From positions 124,001 to 188,000 of the forward strand of contig OZ345370.1 of assembly GCA_977006965.1 (NCBI GenBank): DNA of 64,000 nt, read 5' to 3'. The first letter of the stretch is position 1. Each line of letters begins with the position of its first letter. The DNA comes from Phymatolithon calcareum. Lineage: Eukaryota; Rhodophyta; Florideophyceae; Hapalidiales. Both the position numbers and the translations under genes were made by a program. This document shows positions 50,690 to 61,724 of the stretch, piece by piece. Below the pieces are notes generated by a model. The model ran no database searches, had not been told where the DNA came from, and saw nothing but the letters and a program-made list of their open reading frames with translations.

Positions 50690-52815
50690 AGTTCATGAAA
50701 CGTACAATAGCTGCATCGGCGGTACCTTCAGAAATATTCTGGAGTGACTTTCCTTCCCTCACAAAAAAACGCAAATGTTTTCAAGAGTTCGTGCAAGACA
50801 TGTCAAACTCCCCTGCCGACAAGGCCACTGCAATGCTGAGTAAAATCTCGAAACGTAAACAAGGTACGTTCTTGAAAAACTTAGCAATGGGCATCCAATT
50901 GGAACCGGAAGAATTTCTAGCTTACACTCATACTATCTCATTCACACTCGAAGACCATGAGATGGAGAAACTAGCTTTTGACGTCACCCCAGAACTAGAG
51001 GATGAAATTGCAGCGGCCATTCATCGGGCCCCAAAACGAAAAGCCGCTGGAGCCGATGGAATTTTCTCAGAAATGTTCCAAGCCTCGCCTGAGCTATCTG
51101 CGAAACTTATCATATCCCTCTGGAGGGCGTGTGGTCGCCTGAAAGAAACCCCCAGCCTCTGGAACTTGATCAAGCTTCTCCCGTTCTACGAGAAAGGCGA
51201 CCCAAGAGACCCCGCAAACTATAGACCGATAGCCCTTCTATCGCATACAAGGAAAATCATAGAGAGCGCACTGGATAAAATCCTGAGAAAACACTTCGGC
51301 TTCAATAAGATCCAAACTGGCTTCAGGAAGGGCTCTGGATGCCCGGATGCCGTATTGCACACCATTGCGGCAATCAAAAATGGTCACAGGAACATTGCCG
51401 TTCTCGACCTTTCGAAGGCTTTCGACGCCACGCCAAGACACGTTCTATCTCGACTACTCAAGAAGAGGCTTCCTGCAACACTGGTCTCATGGGTTATGTA
51501 CTTTCTCCAACCTAGCATGATCTATACTCCTACGAACGACCGAAATAATCGGTTTGTAATCAACAAAGGGGTCCCACAAGGATCACCACTATCACCGGCG
51601 CTATATATTATCTTCATGGACGTTCTTGCTGAGAGCTTGTCAAGAATTCCGTTTCATTATTCTAAAAGCCCGGCCACGTTTCTCGCGGACGACGTCATAC
51701 TTCGCGCTTTTTCCCCAATAGGGCTTCAATTGCTCCTGGACATCGCCTCGGACTGGGCCGCCTCTACCGAGATGGTCTGGAATACAAATGTCGGGAAGAG
51801 TTGCATTATAACTCCCAATGGCGCAAACGAAAGCTTCAAATTCGTTCTTGCAAGAACAGAAATCGAGACTGTGTCCGAAACTACATACCTGGGCATCTCC
51901 ATATCTTCGAACGGCGTCACAGAAACCTCTACGCTTTCCAGAATAGATGCTGCACAGAATCGACTGATGGTTCTAGGAAACATCGAACTTCACGGGAAAG
52001 GGTTCGCACCCTCGACATGCTTAAGATTATATAAGGCGCTCGTCCGTCCAATGACAGAGTATCTTCTCCCGTTCGTAGATCTGACGCGTAACATCCTTCG
52101 CGCACAGGACGCCCTAGAGAGTAACCTGTTCTCTAGAATGTTCGGAACCTGGTGCAAGAATATGCAGGCCCGCTTTCGAGGAATATGCCGCCTGGAATCC
52201 ATTCAACTACGCCAAGCGCATTTGAGCTCCAAGTTCATAACAGCACAGAAATTTCGAAGAAAACAGGCACTTGAGCTTCCCAAGGGCACAGCACGACTGG
52301 CAATATTGAACGCCACAAACGATATGCTTCACAAAGCTCTTCTCTGTACCTCTACAGAGGAATTTGCACGCACCCTAGACGCTACGACAAGCGTAAACGC
52401 AAGAACGCTGAAGAACGCAAAAGAAGAATGGGAAGCATGTATCCCTTCGAAAGCCACAGGACGGGAGGGCCGGCGCCCTCCTCAGCCCATCAAGAACGAA
52501 CTACCAACCATTCCTCACCCTCAAAAAAGCGAAGCACAGGCTTCTTTGCACGCACTGGTTATTTCACCTCTTCCCATATCCCTGGCAAGAACAAGCAAGA
52601 AACGAAGATTCCGAACTCGATGAAGCTCTCACAGTTATCTCAAACTTAATGCCCAAGCAACGACTTTCCGATATTCAAAAAGAGATGCTGGAAATGGCAG
52701 TTGATACCGTCCAAAGAAAATGTCCGAAATCAAAATGAAGACGTAAGCGAAGGATTGTAGCGCAACGAAAAGTCTCTCAGGTGCAATGATAATTGACTAA
52801 GGGAGCTTCAATAAA
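50690..52815 (+). mobile_element. LINE with intact RT, endonuclease missing
   Basis: It begins at or just before the RT ORF and ends with a 3' UTR (52624-52815) whose terminal part, GCGAAGGATTGTAGCGCAAC to GGGAGCTTCAATAAAAC, is repeated in inverted orientation at 55812-55895. No endonuclease or ORF1 lies upstream, so it is 5'-truncated. I found no target duplication. Confidence 0.75.
50695..52623 (+). CDS. LINE reverse transcriptase (ORF2 part)
   Basis: 642 codons without interruption. RT motifs: AGADGIFSEMF near 118-128, YRPIALLS near 176-183, motif A AVLDLSKAFD (235-244), KGVPQGSPLSP (291-301) and catalytic LADD (330-333). A thumb follows, with TTYLGISISS and CRLESIQLRQ. The C-terminal WLF-x-x-FP-like tail is in another frame near 52545-52735, so a frameshift near 52550 ends the ORF early. 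The upstream Met is internal to the original ORF2. It probably has no host function. Confidence 0.8.
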   Translation: MKRTIAASAVPSEIFWSDFPSLTKKRKCFQEFVQDMSNSPADKATAMLSKISKRKQGTFLKNLAMGIQLEPEEFLAYTHTISFTLEDHEMEKLAFDVTPELEDEIAAAIHRAPKRKAAGADGIFSEMFQASPELSAKLIISLWRACGRLKETPSLWNLIKLLPFYEKGDPRDPANYRPIALLSHTRKIIESALDKILRKHFGFNKIQTGFRKGSGCPDAVLHTIAAIKNGHRNIAVLDLSKAFDATPRHVLSRLLKKRLPATLVSWVMYFLQPSMIYTPTNDRNNRFVINKGVPQGSPLSPALYIIFMDVLAESLSRIPFHYSKSPATFLADDVILRAFSPIGLQLLLDIASDWAASTEMVWNTNVGKSCIITPNGANESFKFVLARTEIETVSETTYLGISISSNGVTETSTLSRIDAAQNRLMVLGNIELHGKGFAPSTCLRLYKALVRPMTEYLLPFVDLTRNILRAQDALESNLFSRMFGTWCKNMQARFRGICRLESIQLRQAHLSSKFITAQKFRRKQALELPKGTARLAILNATNDMLHKALLCTSTEEFARTLDATTSVNARTLKNAKEEWEACIPSKATGREGRRPPQPIKNELPTIPHPQKSEAQASLHALVISPLPISLARTSKKRRFRTR

Positions 52816-54555
52816 ACAGAAATCCATCCCTAGGAACCCAACGAATCTGATTGAAGAGATGGGTAGTCAAGGAGCATGAGCAATTGGTAGAGTCAGCAGA
52901 ACCCTGAAGAAGCCTAAATGGGCCCCTACCGAAGAGAATGAAGTGGCGCGAGCCATTGAAGTGATATTGTGCAATTAAGGTAACTGACAACTCTCGATGC
53001 TAGTGTCTATTTGACGGAAATTTTCCCGCAATTGAGGGAATAAGATTCATTTAATTTTTTGTCCATGAAAGCTTCTCGCTATCAAGAGAATCAACATCAC
53101 CAAGCTCATAGATGTCTTCAGCATGCTTAATGAAGCAATTCCTAGCAGTAGAAGTGTCGCAAATGCATATTGTGGCACTATTAAGCCTATTACATGGGGA
53201 GCACACATTGGTCGACGTCTTGAATTTTCAAACTCTGAAGTTTGTTTTGCACAATAAAAGTAGTCATCATGACATCTGCAGTCATCCTTTTATTTTTCTT
53301 AGGGGTAACGTGGCGTCCAACACTGCTCTCGAATGCAAATGTACGTTCTGGCGCGACTGAACGTCGACAAGTAATGCGAGTGTCAAATGCTATCGATGAG
53401 TTGCTCGCCTGGCACTTCAAAAAACCTTCGCTGCGTCATGTGCTGCTGACACTCTGCATGGGCACCAGAGAATAACAGCCAGCTAACAACCTACAAAATC
53501 ACCAGAAGAGTTAGATGGCCCCTATGAACTATATGCGCACTTATTGAATCTCTGCAGAGTCAGCACTCACCAAGTTGAATCCACACATGCAATGCGTCTT
53601 ATACCGGAATGTGCGGCCACAAGACTGCACAGAACTGCCATTCCGTGGGCCATCTCGCCTTCAAAATATCTTTGACACAGTGTGCTTTCTGTGGTCATTC
53701 ATGGGATCGACAGAATCTTGACCGAGCGACCAGCTGTACTGCGCAGAGTAAATGTCGACTAATTCACTAGATTGCGGTCTGAATGAAATCAACCGGAGGT
53801 ATTCGGCCACCGGCATCCCTGTTTTGAAGAAGAAGGGCAGGGGAAATACTTCTTCGGCCTGGTAGACTTCCGGAAAGCGCTCTCAGCGCCGAAATCAACT
53901 CTTGCCATGTGGATAAGTATTTCGAAAAACTTAATAGGCTCTGTCACTGTAGACTCTTTTCGCCCGTTTCTTGTAAGTTTTCGCAGGTAACTTTGGGAAC
54001 ATCATCACCACGCAATCGTACTTTGAATGAAGTCCAATACCACAATTCTCGCATAAGAAGCCTCCGTTTAGAGTGCGAAGTTTCCACAACTGAGAGGAAA
54101 ATCGTCCCTAAAACGGACATTGAACTTACCGCTTGTATCTTGGCATCCAATGAGCGCTAGTATTCTGCTCGCGGTCGGGCGTGATGACATCAAGTTCCCT
54201 GTTCGACGTTTGGTCCCAAGGGCCCTGTAAGACTTAGGCGAGAGAGCCCGGAAGAGGGCGTTTAGAGCTTCTCAAGGTTGTATTGGAACTTGTGTGCCCT
54301 TCTGAGGAGCATGTGATCGCGACTGTAGACAATAAACAGGCGTTTCGAGATGAAGATTGGCAAGGATGAGCACTGTAAGCAGGTCTGGGGGGTACCGCGC
54401 TTTGCCGGTGTTGGCTCGGTTCAAGCTGTTGAGCGTTTGAAATGTCATCGTAAGCATTCTCTGCCTTGACGTTGACAATACTGACTGTCTTAATCTTAGT
54501 CTTCTTCAAAGGATGACGAATTAGGACCCATTTCACGCGATTAAATCGCCCCTCA
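52816..54555. other. Intergenic, no gene supported
   Basis: Short overlapping ORFs near 53112-53475 and 53909-54160 have no recognisable motif. Nothing else stands out. Confidence 0.35.
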
Positions 54556-55520
54556 ATTGAGGGGGTCCGTCAAATAGGCACTCATGCAGTGGCTGCTAGA
54601 TACGGCGACAAGCTGGGCAAGAGAGAATGACATGTCGTGGAATACAAAAAAAGGAAAAACCGAAGTTCAAACATATCCGGGCCTGTTTCAGCGAAAATTC
54701 GGACTTGCGGGATCCGAGCTCCACGAAATCCGACGACTGGAATACTTCGGTACGACGATCTACAATACAGGCGTAATCGACCACGCCACCCTGAAACGCC
54801 TTTCCAAAACGAAAGGGATACTCCTCGCCCTCCGGGATATTGGCGTCAAAGCTGACGACAACAAAATGCATATCCATATATAAGACCCTGCTCCAATGTC
54901 GATGGGAATATGCACTGCACCTAACGCCGTGGTCGAAGTCCATTGAAGCGTATGTGGATCATGTAGAAGGACTGTTCTACTCCCTAACATTTGGCCATTT
55001 TGCTAAGCGGAATAATGATCGAGTGCGAACGCTATGCAGAATCAAACAACCAGAGCTGAGGCGCAAGATATTAGGAGAACACTTTGCGCTGCGACTCCTG
55101 CATGCGAAACGGAACCTGGAGAGAAGCAAGAACTAGGAGGGCAAGGATGAGGACTTAGCACAGGCATAGAGGGATATTCGATTCCTCGAAGAGCACGAAC
55201 TGTTGAACGTCCCAGCGAAGAGGGTCATGGAAGGAAAGGTCACCCACAAGGATTTTGGGCAGTCAAAAGGTTTTTCGGTCGCTTCCCTTCTCGAAATCTC
55301 TCAGCATATATCGACAACTACGACGAACTAGCAGCGATGCTGCTGGAAACCCTCCACCTCAACCTAACGCAACCACAGATGTATGATAGAACAGAAGAGG
55401 AAGTGAAACAAGCGATGGAAAAATTAATGATGCTAGAAAGCGAGATGCAAGAGGAGATGATGGTGTGATGTTGGAGGCGAAGGGTTGCAGCGCAATGCGA
55501 AGCTGCTCTCTCTGTCACAA
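54556..55520 (+). mobile_element. LINE 3' fragment, plus strand
   Basis: ORFs 54584-54883 and 54840-55136 encode SWNTKKGKTEV, LEYFGTTIYNTGV, then CRWEYALHLTPW and CRIKQPELRRKI; later frames give FFGRFPSRNLSAYIDNYDEL and EMQEEMMV. The order matches the minus-strand copy at 59.9-61.0 kb. Several frameshifts and stops are present. Recognisable homology starts at 54584, the same codon at which the other copy starts. Confidence 0.75.
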
Positions 55521-55811
55521 GGAAGAAGAAGAAGAGGAAATTTTTATTATAGTGTTACTAATGCATCTGCTGACGCTTGGGGCAACACTTCTGGCGAGAC
55601 ACGAGGACTCAATCAGAACCCAAAAGTTCCATTTCGCAAAAAAGTGGCATAGTCAGCAAAACTACAAAACCTACCTCTGGCCTCACAGAAGAGATCTCGA
55701 GAGGGAAAATCATATCGCTTCTCTTTGTCACAAGGAGCGGCTGTGGATGCAGTATCTATTTTGATACAGCATTGGATTTGTGTCTTAGTTCAGTAGGATT
55801 GGATTGGATTT

Positions 55812-55895
55812 CTGTTTAATTGAAGCTCCCTTTGTCAATTATCATTGCATCTGAGAGACTTTTTCGTTGCGCTACAATCCTTCGCTTACCTTCTC
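55812..55895 (-). mobile_element. Isolated LINE 3' UTR end
   Basis: The inverted match of 52740-52815: GAAGGATTGTAGCGCAACGA, then CAATGATAATTGAC and GGGAGCTTCAATTAAAC. No coding sequence is attached; it is either an extreme 5' truncation or a SINE-like derivative using the LINE 3' end. Confidence 0.65.
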
Positions 55896-56087
55896 ATATA
55901 AGTACAGTAGTTGTTTTCAGACTAGTTCAGTAGGACACAAGTGCTACAGTACAGTACTCTTCGATCGAATTTTCGCCGCGGCAGGTGATTCTCGTGCACT
56001 GCATGCACCAACTTGCTCCTGACTGACCGACTGCGCCGGCCTCGAACACGGTCCCCTACAGTTCTGTATTGTTACCTCGGCTCGACT

Positions 56088-58264
56088 ATGATTTTCAGAA
56101 CACTAAGAACCAAAGTCCGCGTGGCCCTTGCGAGGTTGCGTGCACGTCTTCACAACACAGTGCAAACCGGACGAATGCGTAGCGACCGAAAAGCATGCAC
56201 GTATCTCCGATGTGCGACAATACTTTTTATCCTTTTCGTTACCTTGTTTTTGATTCAAATCGCTGTCCCATCAATCAAGAACATGGAGCTAATCGGAGAC
56301 AAATTCTCCGATTTCATACCGAACCCGGCGAGTGCAACTACGCCCGGTCCCGGGGTCACAATCTGGACGCCGCGAACGTCACGCGCGTGCACGGGGGCAT
56401 GGAATTCTGCGCGCGCAGGCGGAGACGGCACCGAACCGTATGTCATGATCCGCGAAGTAGTTTTGGACCGTCGGCATGCATCCGTCGAAGAGTTTCGCAC
56501 GATGTACGCCCGCGAGCGTGGACGGAAATCGTCAATAGAAACTACCCCGCCGTTTCTCCGAATTGTGTTCTATCTTTCCGTTCATCTCTCCGTCAAACTG
56601 AGCAGCCCGGGAAGGCTTGACAAGGCCGGAGTGCAACTTGGCCCTACACTTCGCGTACTATCCGACGAAATGGGCGGCGAGAACGCGACGGCGAGCACAT
56701 TTGTCAAGCGTGACGTTGAAGCGCATGTGGACTACGTCATTCACTCCACCCGTTTCCTCGTTCACGACGGGTCGTACAAACCAGGCACGAAAACTGCGAG
56801 AACAACGTACAATGACCGCATCAGTGAGTGGCAGGTCGTCGTTTCCTTGCGCGCAAAAGACGGTACATACATGCTTGACTCGCAACACTAGGAGGAGAAT
56901 ATTCGCTTGGCCGCGCGAATGGGTGCGAAGTTATCGCTGACGCTTCCGCTGTTGAGGCATGACGGCGCAGGTGTCGTTTATTAACCGACGATGAGACTTG
57001 AATGTGTCACCGGCTGGGAAGAACCTGAAGCTCTTCCCGCCGTTTTAACACGCGTTGAACGACCCAAAAATTGCAGTCGGGCAACCGGCTCTGTCGCCAT
57101 GCTTGGAAAAGCGGTGCACGGAATGAAGAAAAAGACAAAGCTAAGAGATATCGCGCATTTCGCTGCGAGAGCGCTTCTGGGACCACTGCGTTACGAGTTG
57201 GTAAGTTCTGCAAATTACTAATCGTTCCTTGCACTTCTCGAGTAGCGTTGGTTGGTATTCACGGCACTTCTTTTCTTTTCTGCATTTGGATTTGTTTTGA
57301 TATTTGATGTTTAGGTTGTCGTCACGATTGTGCCGGAACGGAGCCTGTTTGAGATGTATGAAGTGTGTCGCGATGACAACGAATGCATCGTTCGAATGGA
57401 GGCGGAAAATGCGAATTTATTGAAAACTGTTGCGAACGTGACGGAGCACGAGCTTTCGATGCTTGGTGTTCCAAGAACCTTATTTCCCAATATAATCGTG
57501 ATACCATTTTGCCGATTCGGAAGTGATTATAACGGAAAAGAGAGGGGTTCGCCATGCGCGGCATCCCTATGGTCGTCACAGCACCAGAACAATTACTTTG
57601 CCTACACGCTTGTTTCGCATTATTTCAAGGTCCGTTTCTCAACTCGTCACATGGACCGCTCTTCTGTCTGCCATACTGTACTAACTAAATCCGTTCTCCA
57701 ATCCCTTGTTTTCAATTTCCACAGTGGGCATCAGCAATGGACCTTGACGAATTCTTCGCCCCCAACGTGCACGATCGGGGCATCATTCGATCAGGATCGT
57801 CGTTCCCAGCCAGCAACGCGTTTGACAAGTATTCATTCAAAACGGATGGAGCAGTACGATTCTCGTGGCTGAATTTTCATTTTCGAACCTTGAATGAGAG
57901 TCGCGGTCTCACGCAAGACGTCATGCGATCTTCACATATTTCGCTTCTATACAGTCCCTCGCAAAATGCGTCCCACCCTATTTGCTACGAGCAACGAAAA
58001 ATAACGAACGGGAAATGCGCATTGAGTTGTCGTTATGGACTCGGCTTCACGATTCACAACGCTGTCAGACTGAAACCCGGAGGAAAGCTTAATGATTCTG
58101 CCATGACCACCAGGGTGACTACTACTGCCGTACGAACGTGGCATTCGCGATGGGGTTCCTCTATGGGTCCGTGTGCATATGTGCTTAATTTTAGACCCGT
58201 TTCGCGTATCCGTGTTTCATCGCTGTTCGATCAGCTGCTCCAGACAATGTGGCAGGTTCGATAA
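56088..58264 (+). CDS. GT92 (DUF23)-like type II membrane glycosyltransferase, possibly a pseudogene
   Basis: The N-terminus has about 40 basic cytosolic residues, then one membrane span (ATILFILFVTLFLIQIAV), a Golgi type II layout. Introns 57201-57314 (GTAAGT ... TTTAG) and 57630-57724 (GTCCGT ... CCACAG) are placed by frame. The last splice creates YFKWASAMDLDEFFAP: a conserved Trp and a D-L-D-E-F metal and sugar-nucleotide motif as in GT92 enzymes, followed by VRFSWLNFHF. Exons 57315-57629 and 57725-58264 are sound. Between 56824 and 57022 the frame is crossed by TAG (56889) and TAA (56982). A GTGAGT donor at 56824 and a weak AG at 57020-57021 could remove both as a 198-bp intron; otherwise the gene is broken. 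Substrate unknown. Confidence 0.6.
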
Positions 58265-59435
58265 ATAAGATTCTGTGCTTACTTTCAATTTTTAACATCT
58301 GATTTTGCGATCAATTGGACGTTCCGTCTCTAGATGCAAATTATTGTTTGAATGTCGCGCGAGACCCCTGACGTACTCTAACTCATGAGCAATGAGATGC
58401 TGTTATTGAAAATGTTCAGACGCCACCTTGCGTGTGAGCGATCCAAGTCGAATACCAGAATATCATTGTACTATGCGTTCCCATTCCTGGTGCAAATCCG
58501 TATCCGAGACAGCTCTCTCTCGCTTTTAGGGCACATTCGGGGTCGCGATGAGTGTCCAATCGAGCTATCCAGAAAGAGCAGTGCAGTAGTGTCCAACGGG
58601 ATGTAAATAGAAACGTACAATTTCCCCTCCCTACTAGTATTCTTGCACGGACACTGATGCGTAGGTAGAACTGGCTTTGTGATAGCGAGGTAGACTTGGA
58701 GACTGCCTACCTTGACAGACTTTAGAAAGATCTGCGGTTTTATTCGAAACATAAAACCGAAATTTTGGCGACTTTGCTTTCACGGCGTCCAACGGTCTAG
58801 CTCCCCAGAGAAGGCGAGCAGTGTCGCGCTTCTCCTTACTAGAGTTCCCGGACATCGTTCAGTAACTCTTAGGAACCTCCTCCGGGACAAGCACCGCTTG
58901 CCGGAGAACCGGATTGCCGTAGTTGTAGCCGTGCGATGGCTTCACTACTACTACAAAAGACTATGAAGGGTGGGTGGGTGGTCAACAAAAGAACGCGGGC
59001 TGCCAACTCGAAAAGCTCACCTGTCTAGCCTCCGCCGAGAAATCAGATATCGCACGAGTCCTTTGTGGGAAAAGGACAGCTGGTGTACTAAAAAGCTACT
59101 CACGCTGTTCGCTGCCTTATGCGCGGTTCACGTCTCGGTTCAGGCACGTTCCGAAGTGCGTGCCGCCGTGTGAACGCGTCTGCAAGCTTGCGATGCGTGT
59201 GCTGGAGATCAAGGTTTCTTCAGCGTCTTGCTTGATGTAGAGATTTCGATCGGCGAGTCTCGGACTCTGGAGCAGTTGCTGGCGACTGTGCGCGCCGGTG
59301 AGACTGTCGCGCAAGCTTTAGACTCTGCGCTGCGTGCAGCTGTGTTTTCAACCGCCGCCGAGTGTACGCGCCTGTGAATGTGACGCACAGGATCTCGGCC
59401 CGTCGCAGCCCGGCGCCGCGTGGTGAAACCTGATG
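58265..59435. other. Intergenic, no gene supported
   Basis: It contains a LINE-type 3' terminal signature (AAATAGAAACGTACAATTTC, 58605-58628) without a body, and a small palindrome (GGTTTTATTCGAAACATAAAACC, 58736-58758, imperfect). GC content rises toward 59 kb. Confidence 0.35.
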
Positions 59436-59439
59436 AGAG

Positions 59440-59800
59440 GGTCGCATGGAAAGCGTCCTGAAGGCGTCCTTGGCCCGGTCGTCACGCGCGTAAGGGTTCT
59501 TCCAGGCGGCCACCGGTTGTGGCGCCCAGGCGCTGTCGGGCGACCTAGGTTGTCGCGAGAGCGTCTTAGCGCGTGGCGGCTTCTCGAATGCCGCTAGTTG
59601 CGGCTCGAGACGGTGTCGAACGACCTGGCTCGGCACGGAGATCCTTCGCGCGGCGCCGCTCCTCGACTGCCACTGGTTGCGGCTCCAAGACAGTCATTAG
59701 CGATGTAGATCAACGCCCGGATGTCATCGCGCGTGGTCGCTTTCCCGCTGCCGCTGGATGCGTCGCCGCGACAAACGAATGGGTATCGATTCATGCGGGG
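59440..59800. repeat. GC-rich diverged tandem repeat, about 75-80 bp period
   Basis: Four or so imperfect units can be read. Each contains a CGCGCG/TAGCGCG-type word, then CTTCTCGAATGCCGCTAGTT or variants (CTCCTCGACTGCCACTGGTT, TTTCCCGCTGCCGCTGGATG), then GGTGTCG/GCGACCT. The islands differ sharply in GC from flanking DNA. Neither strand gives a convincing repeat protein. Confidence 0.5.
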
Positions 59801-59842
59801 CACCGGCGGTAGTTGTCTTGTAGAAGCGTGTATGCCATCATC

Positions 59843-59855
59843 GGTGGTCTGCACG
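59843..59855. repeat. 13-bp target-site duplication, left
   Basis: GGTGGTCTGCACG occurs here and at 60968-60980, bounding the LINE fragment. Confidence 0.85.
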
Positions 59856-60967
59856 GGGGAAATTGTAGGTTTTTATTTTAGAAACCCTCAACGCCGCGGC
59901 CAACAACAGAGCAGCTTCCCGTTCATACTGCCATCTCATTACCCAATCAGGTCACATTACACTATCATTTCTTCTATCATATGGATTTCCAAGGCCAGGA
60001 GTTTGTCATTCGCCATTTTCGTCCCTTCTCAAGATTCTCCTGCTTTAGGACTTGTTAAATTTCGTTGTAGAGTTTTCAGATTCTCTTCCGCGACCTCTTT
60101 GAAATGTTCAATGTAAGACTCTGCTCTTCGTGGTGGGAAGCGGCCAAAGAACCACTTGACTGCTAGGAGTCGGTGTTTCCTGGATCGAATTTGGATTACA
60201 GGGCTTACTTTCTCCATAGTATCGACGGAAATTTTTCTCTCTTTTTCTTCTTCCTTTTCAATCCATTCCTGCCGTCGGTGGTGGCTCTCGTGTTTGTGGG
60301 TCACCAACCCGCGTACGGCTCGCTCGGTACTGCCTCTTAGGAGCTCGTGCTCCTGCAGATAGCGGATATCCCTATCTGCTTGCTGTATGTCCCCTTCTTT
60401 TCCTGCGTAGTTTGCTTCCTTCTCGATTTCGTCCTTCCCTCGTAGAAGCCTCTGTGCGAAGTGCTCTTCGAGTTGCGCTCTTCTTATCTTAGGTGGAGTA
60501 ATTCTGCAGAGGGCTCGCATTCGAGTGTGCAATCGTTTCGCGTAGTTACCGAAGGCAACAGAGTAGAACAGACCCTCCGCTTGGTTAATCTGCGCTTCGA
60601 CTGAGTTTGTCCATGGCGTGAGGTGTATCGCGTACTCCCATCTGCATTGCACAAGAGCCTTGTACATTGCTATGTTCTTGGTAGTAGCTAGTCCTTGCGC
60701 TTGGACTCCCAGGTCTTTCAGTCCCATGATAATTCCCTTCGCCGCGTTGATGCGCTTTAGCGTTGCGTGGTGGGTTACTCCCGTGTTGTCGATCGTGGTT
60801 CCCAGGTATTCCAGTAGGTGAGTTTCGTGGAGCTCCTGGCCTGAGAGCCGGAACTTGCGTTTGAATAATCCAGGATAGATAAGCACTTCGCTTTTTCCTT
60901 TCTTAGTGTTCCATGTCATTCCATTTTCTGTGGCCCAGCTCGTCGCCGTATCCAAAAGCCATTGCAT
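59856..60967 (-). mobile_element. 5'-truncated LINE with 13-bp TSD
   Basis: 1,112 bp, minus strand. The single ORF 60979-60029 is intact for 316 codons: MTWNTKKGKSEV, LEYLGTTIDNTGV, CRWEYAIHLTPW, CRITPPKIRR, then LAVKWFFGRFPPRRAESYI. This is the region after the RT active site. The 3' end AAAATAAAAACCTACAATTT plus CCCC abuts the left duplication. It is among the youngest LINE insertions here, given the unbroken frame. Confidence 0.88.
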
Positions 60968-60980
60968 GGTGGTCTGCACG
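60968..60980. repeat. 13-bp target-site duplication, right
   Basis: GGTGGTCTGCACG, identical to 59843-59855. Confidence 0.85.
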
Positions 60981-61099
60981 CAGTGTATGATCTCAAGAGG
61001 TAGGTGATGGCAGGATTGAGGTGGGCAAATCTGAGAAGATCTCCATACCTCCGCACCATCTCTGGCCTTGCTGCTCAGACGAAGGGTGTTCTTCGAAAA

Positions 61100-61310
61100 G
61101 GGTATAATTTTCGTATTTTGGATTTCGACCCGGTATTATGCGCCAGAGGTCCCTTTTGGAATTGGCATGGGCACATTGTCGGAATGGATGAGCAGCTTTT
61201 CCGCTAGTGCTGTGCCAAGCCAACATCAGAATCAATTTATGGTGACGTCCGGATTCAACCGGCGAAGTTTTGCTCGTTCATGTAGAAACAGAACCAGATC
61301 CATGGATTGG
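61100..61310 (+). repeat. Retroelement-like C-terminal fragment, shared with 2.4 kb
   Basis: See 2440-2620: GCGCCAGAG, GGCA/CTCGGACA-type CACAT, ATGGATGA and GTGACGTCCGG correspond in order. Strongly diverged. The rest of 61311-61724 holds nothing I recognise. Confidence 0.4.
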
Positions 61311-61724
61311 TTTGTACTTTTGTGAGGCAGGAGGGTGTACATTTGGCACTGCATATCCCATGATAGTACTGCCGTCTCGATCCATTCTCATTGCTCGAAC
61401 CGAACAGTCGCTGGAACTCCCTTACCGGAAATAGGAACCCGTTCTATCGCCTTGTGTCAACACAGTCCTTCGAGCTCCTAGGCGCTGCATGTGTGGAAAA
61501 CAAGTTGATTCGAATAGGAAGAAAACGAAACTGGGAGCATGAAGGAATGTCATGTTCTTCAGTTAATAAATCTGGGAGTTTCATGGCAACGCCAAGAAAC
61601 ACGACCGTTTTTAACTTAAAAGTCTGATTGCAGTTCTGAATGAATGTAGTTCTCCAACTTGTGCAGATATCTGCCTACACTTGTTCCCAATGATACTCCG
61701 GAATACAGATATCAGATATACAAA

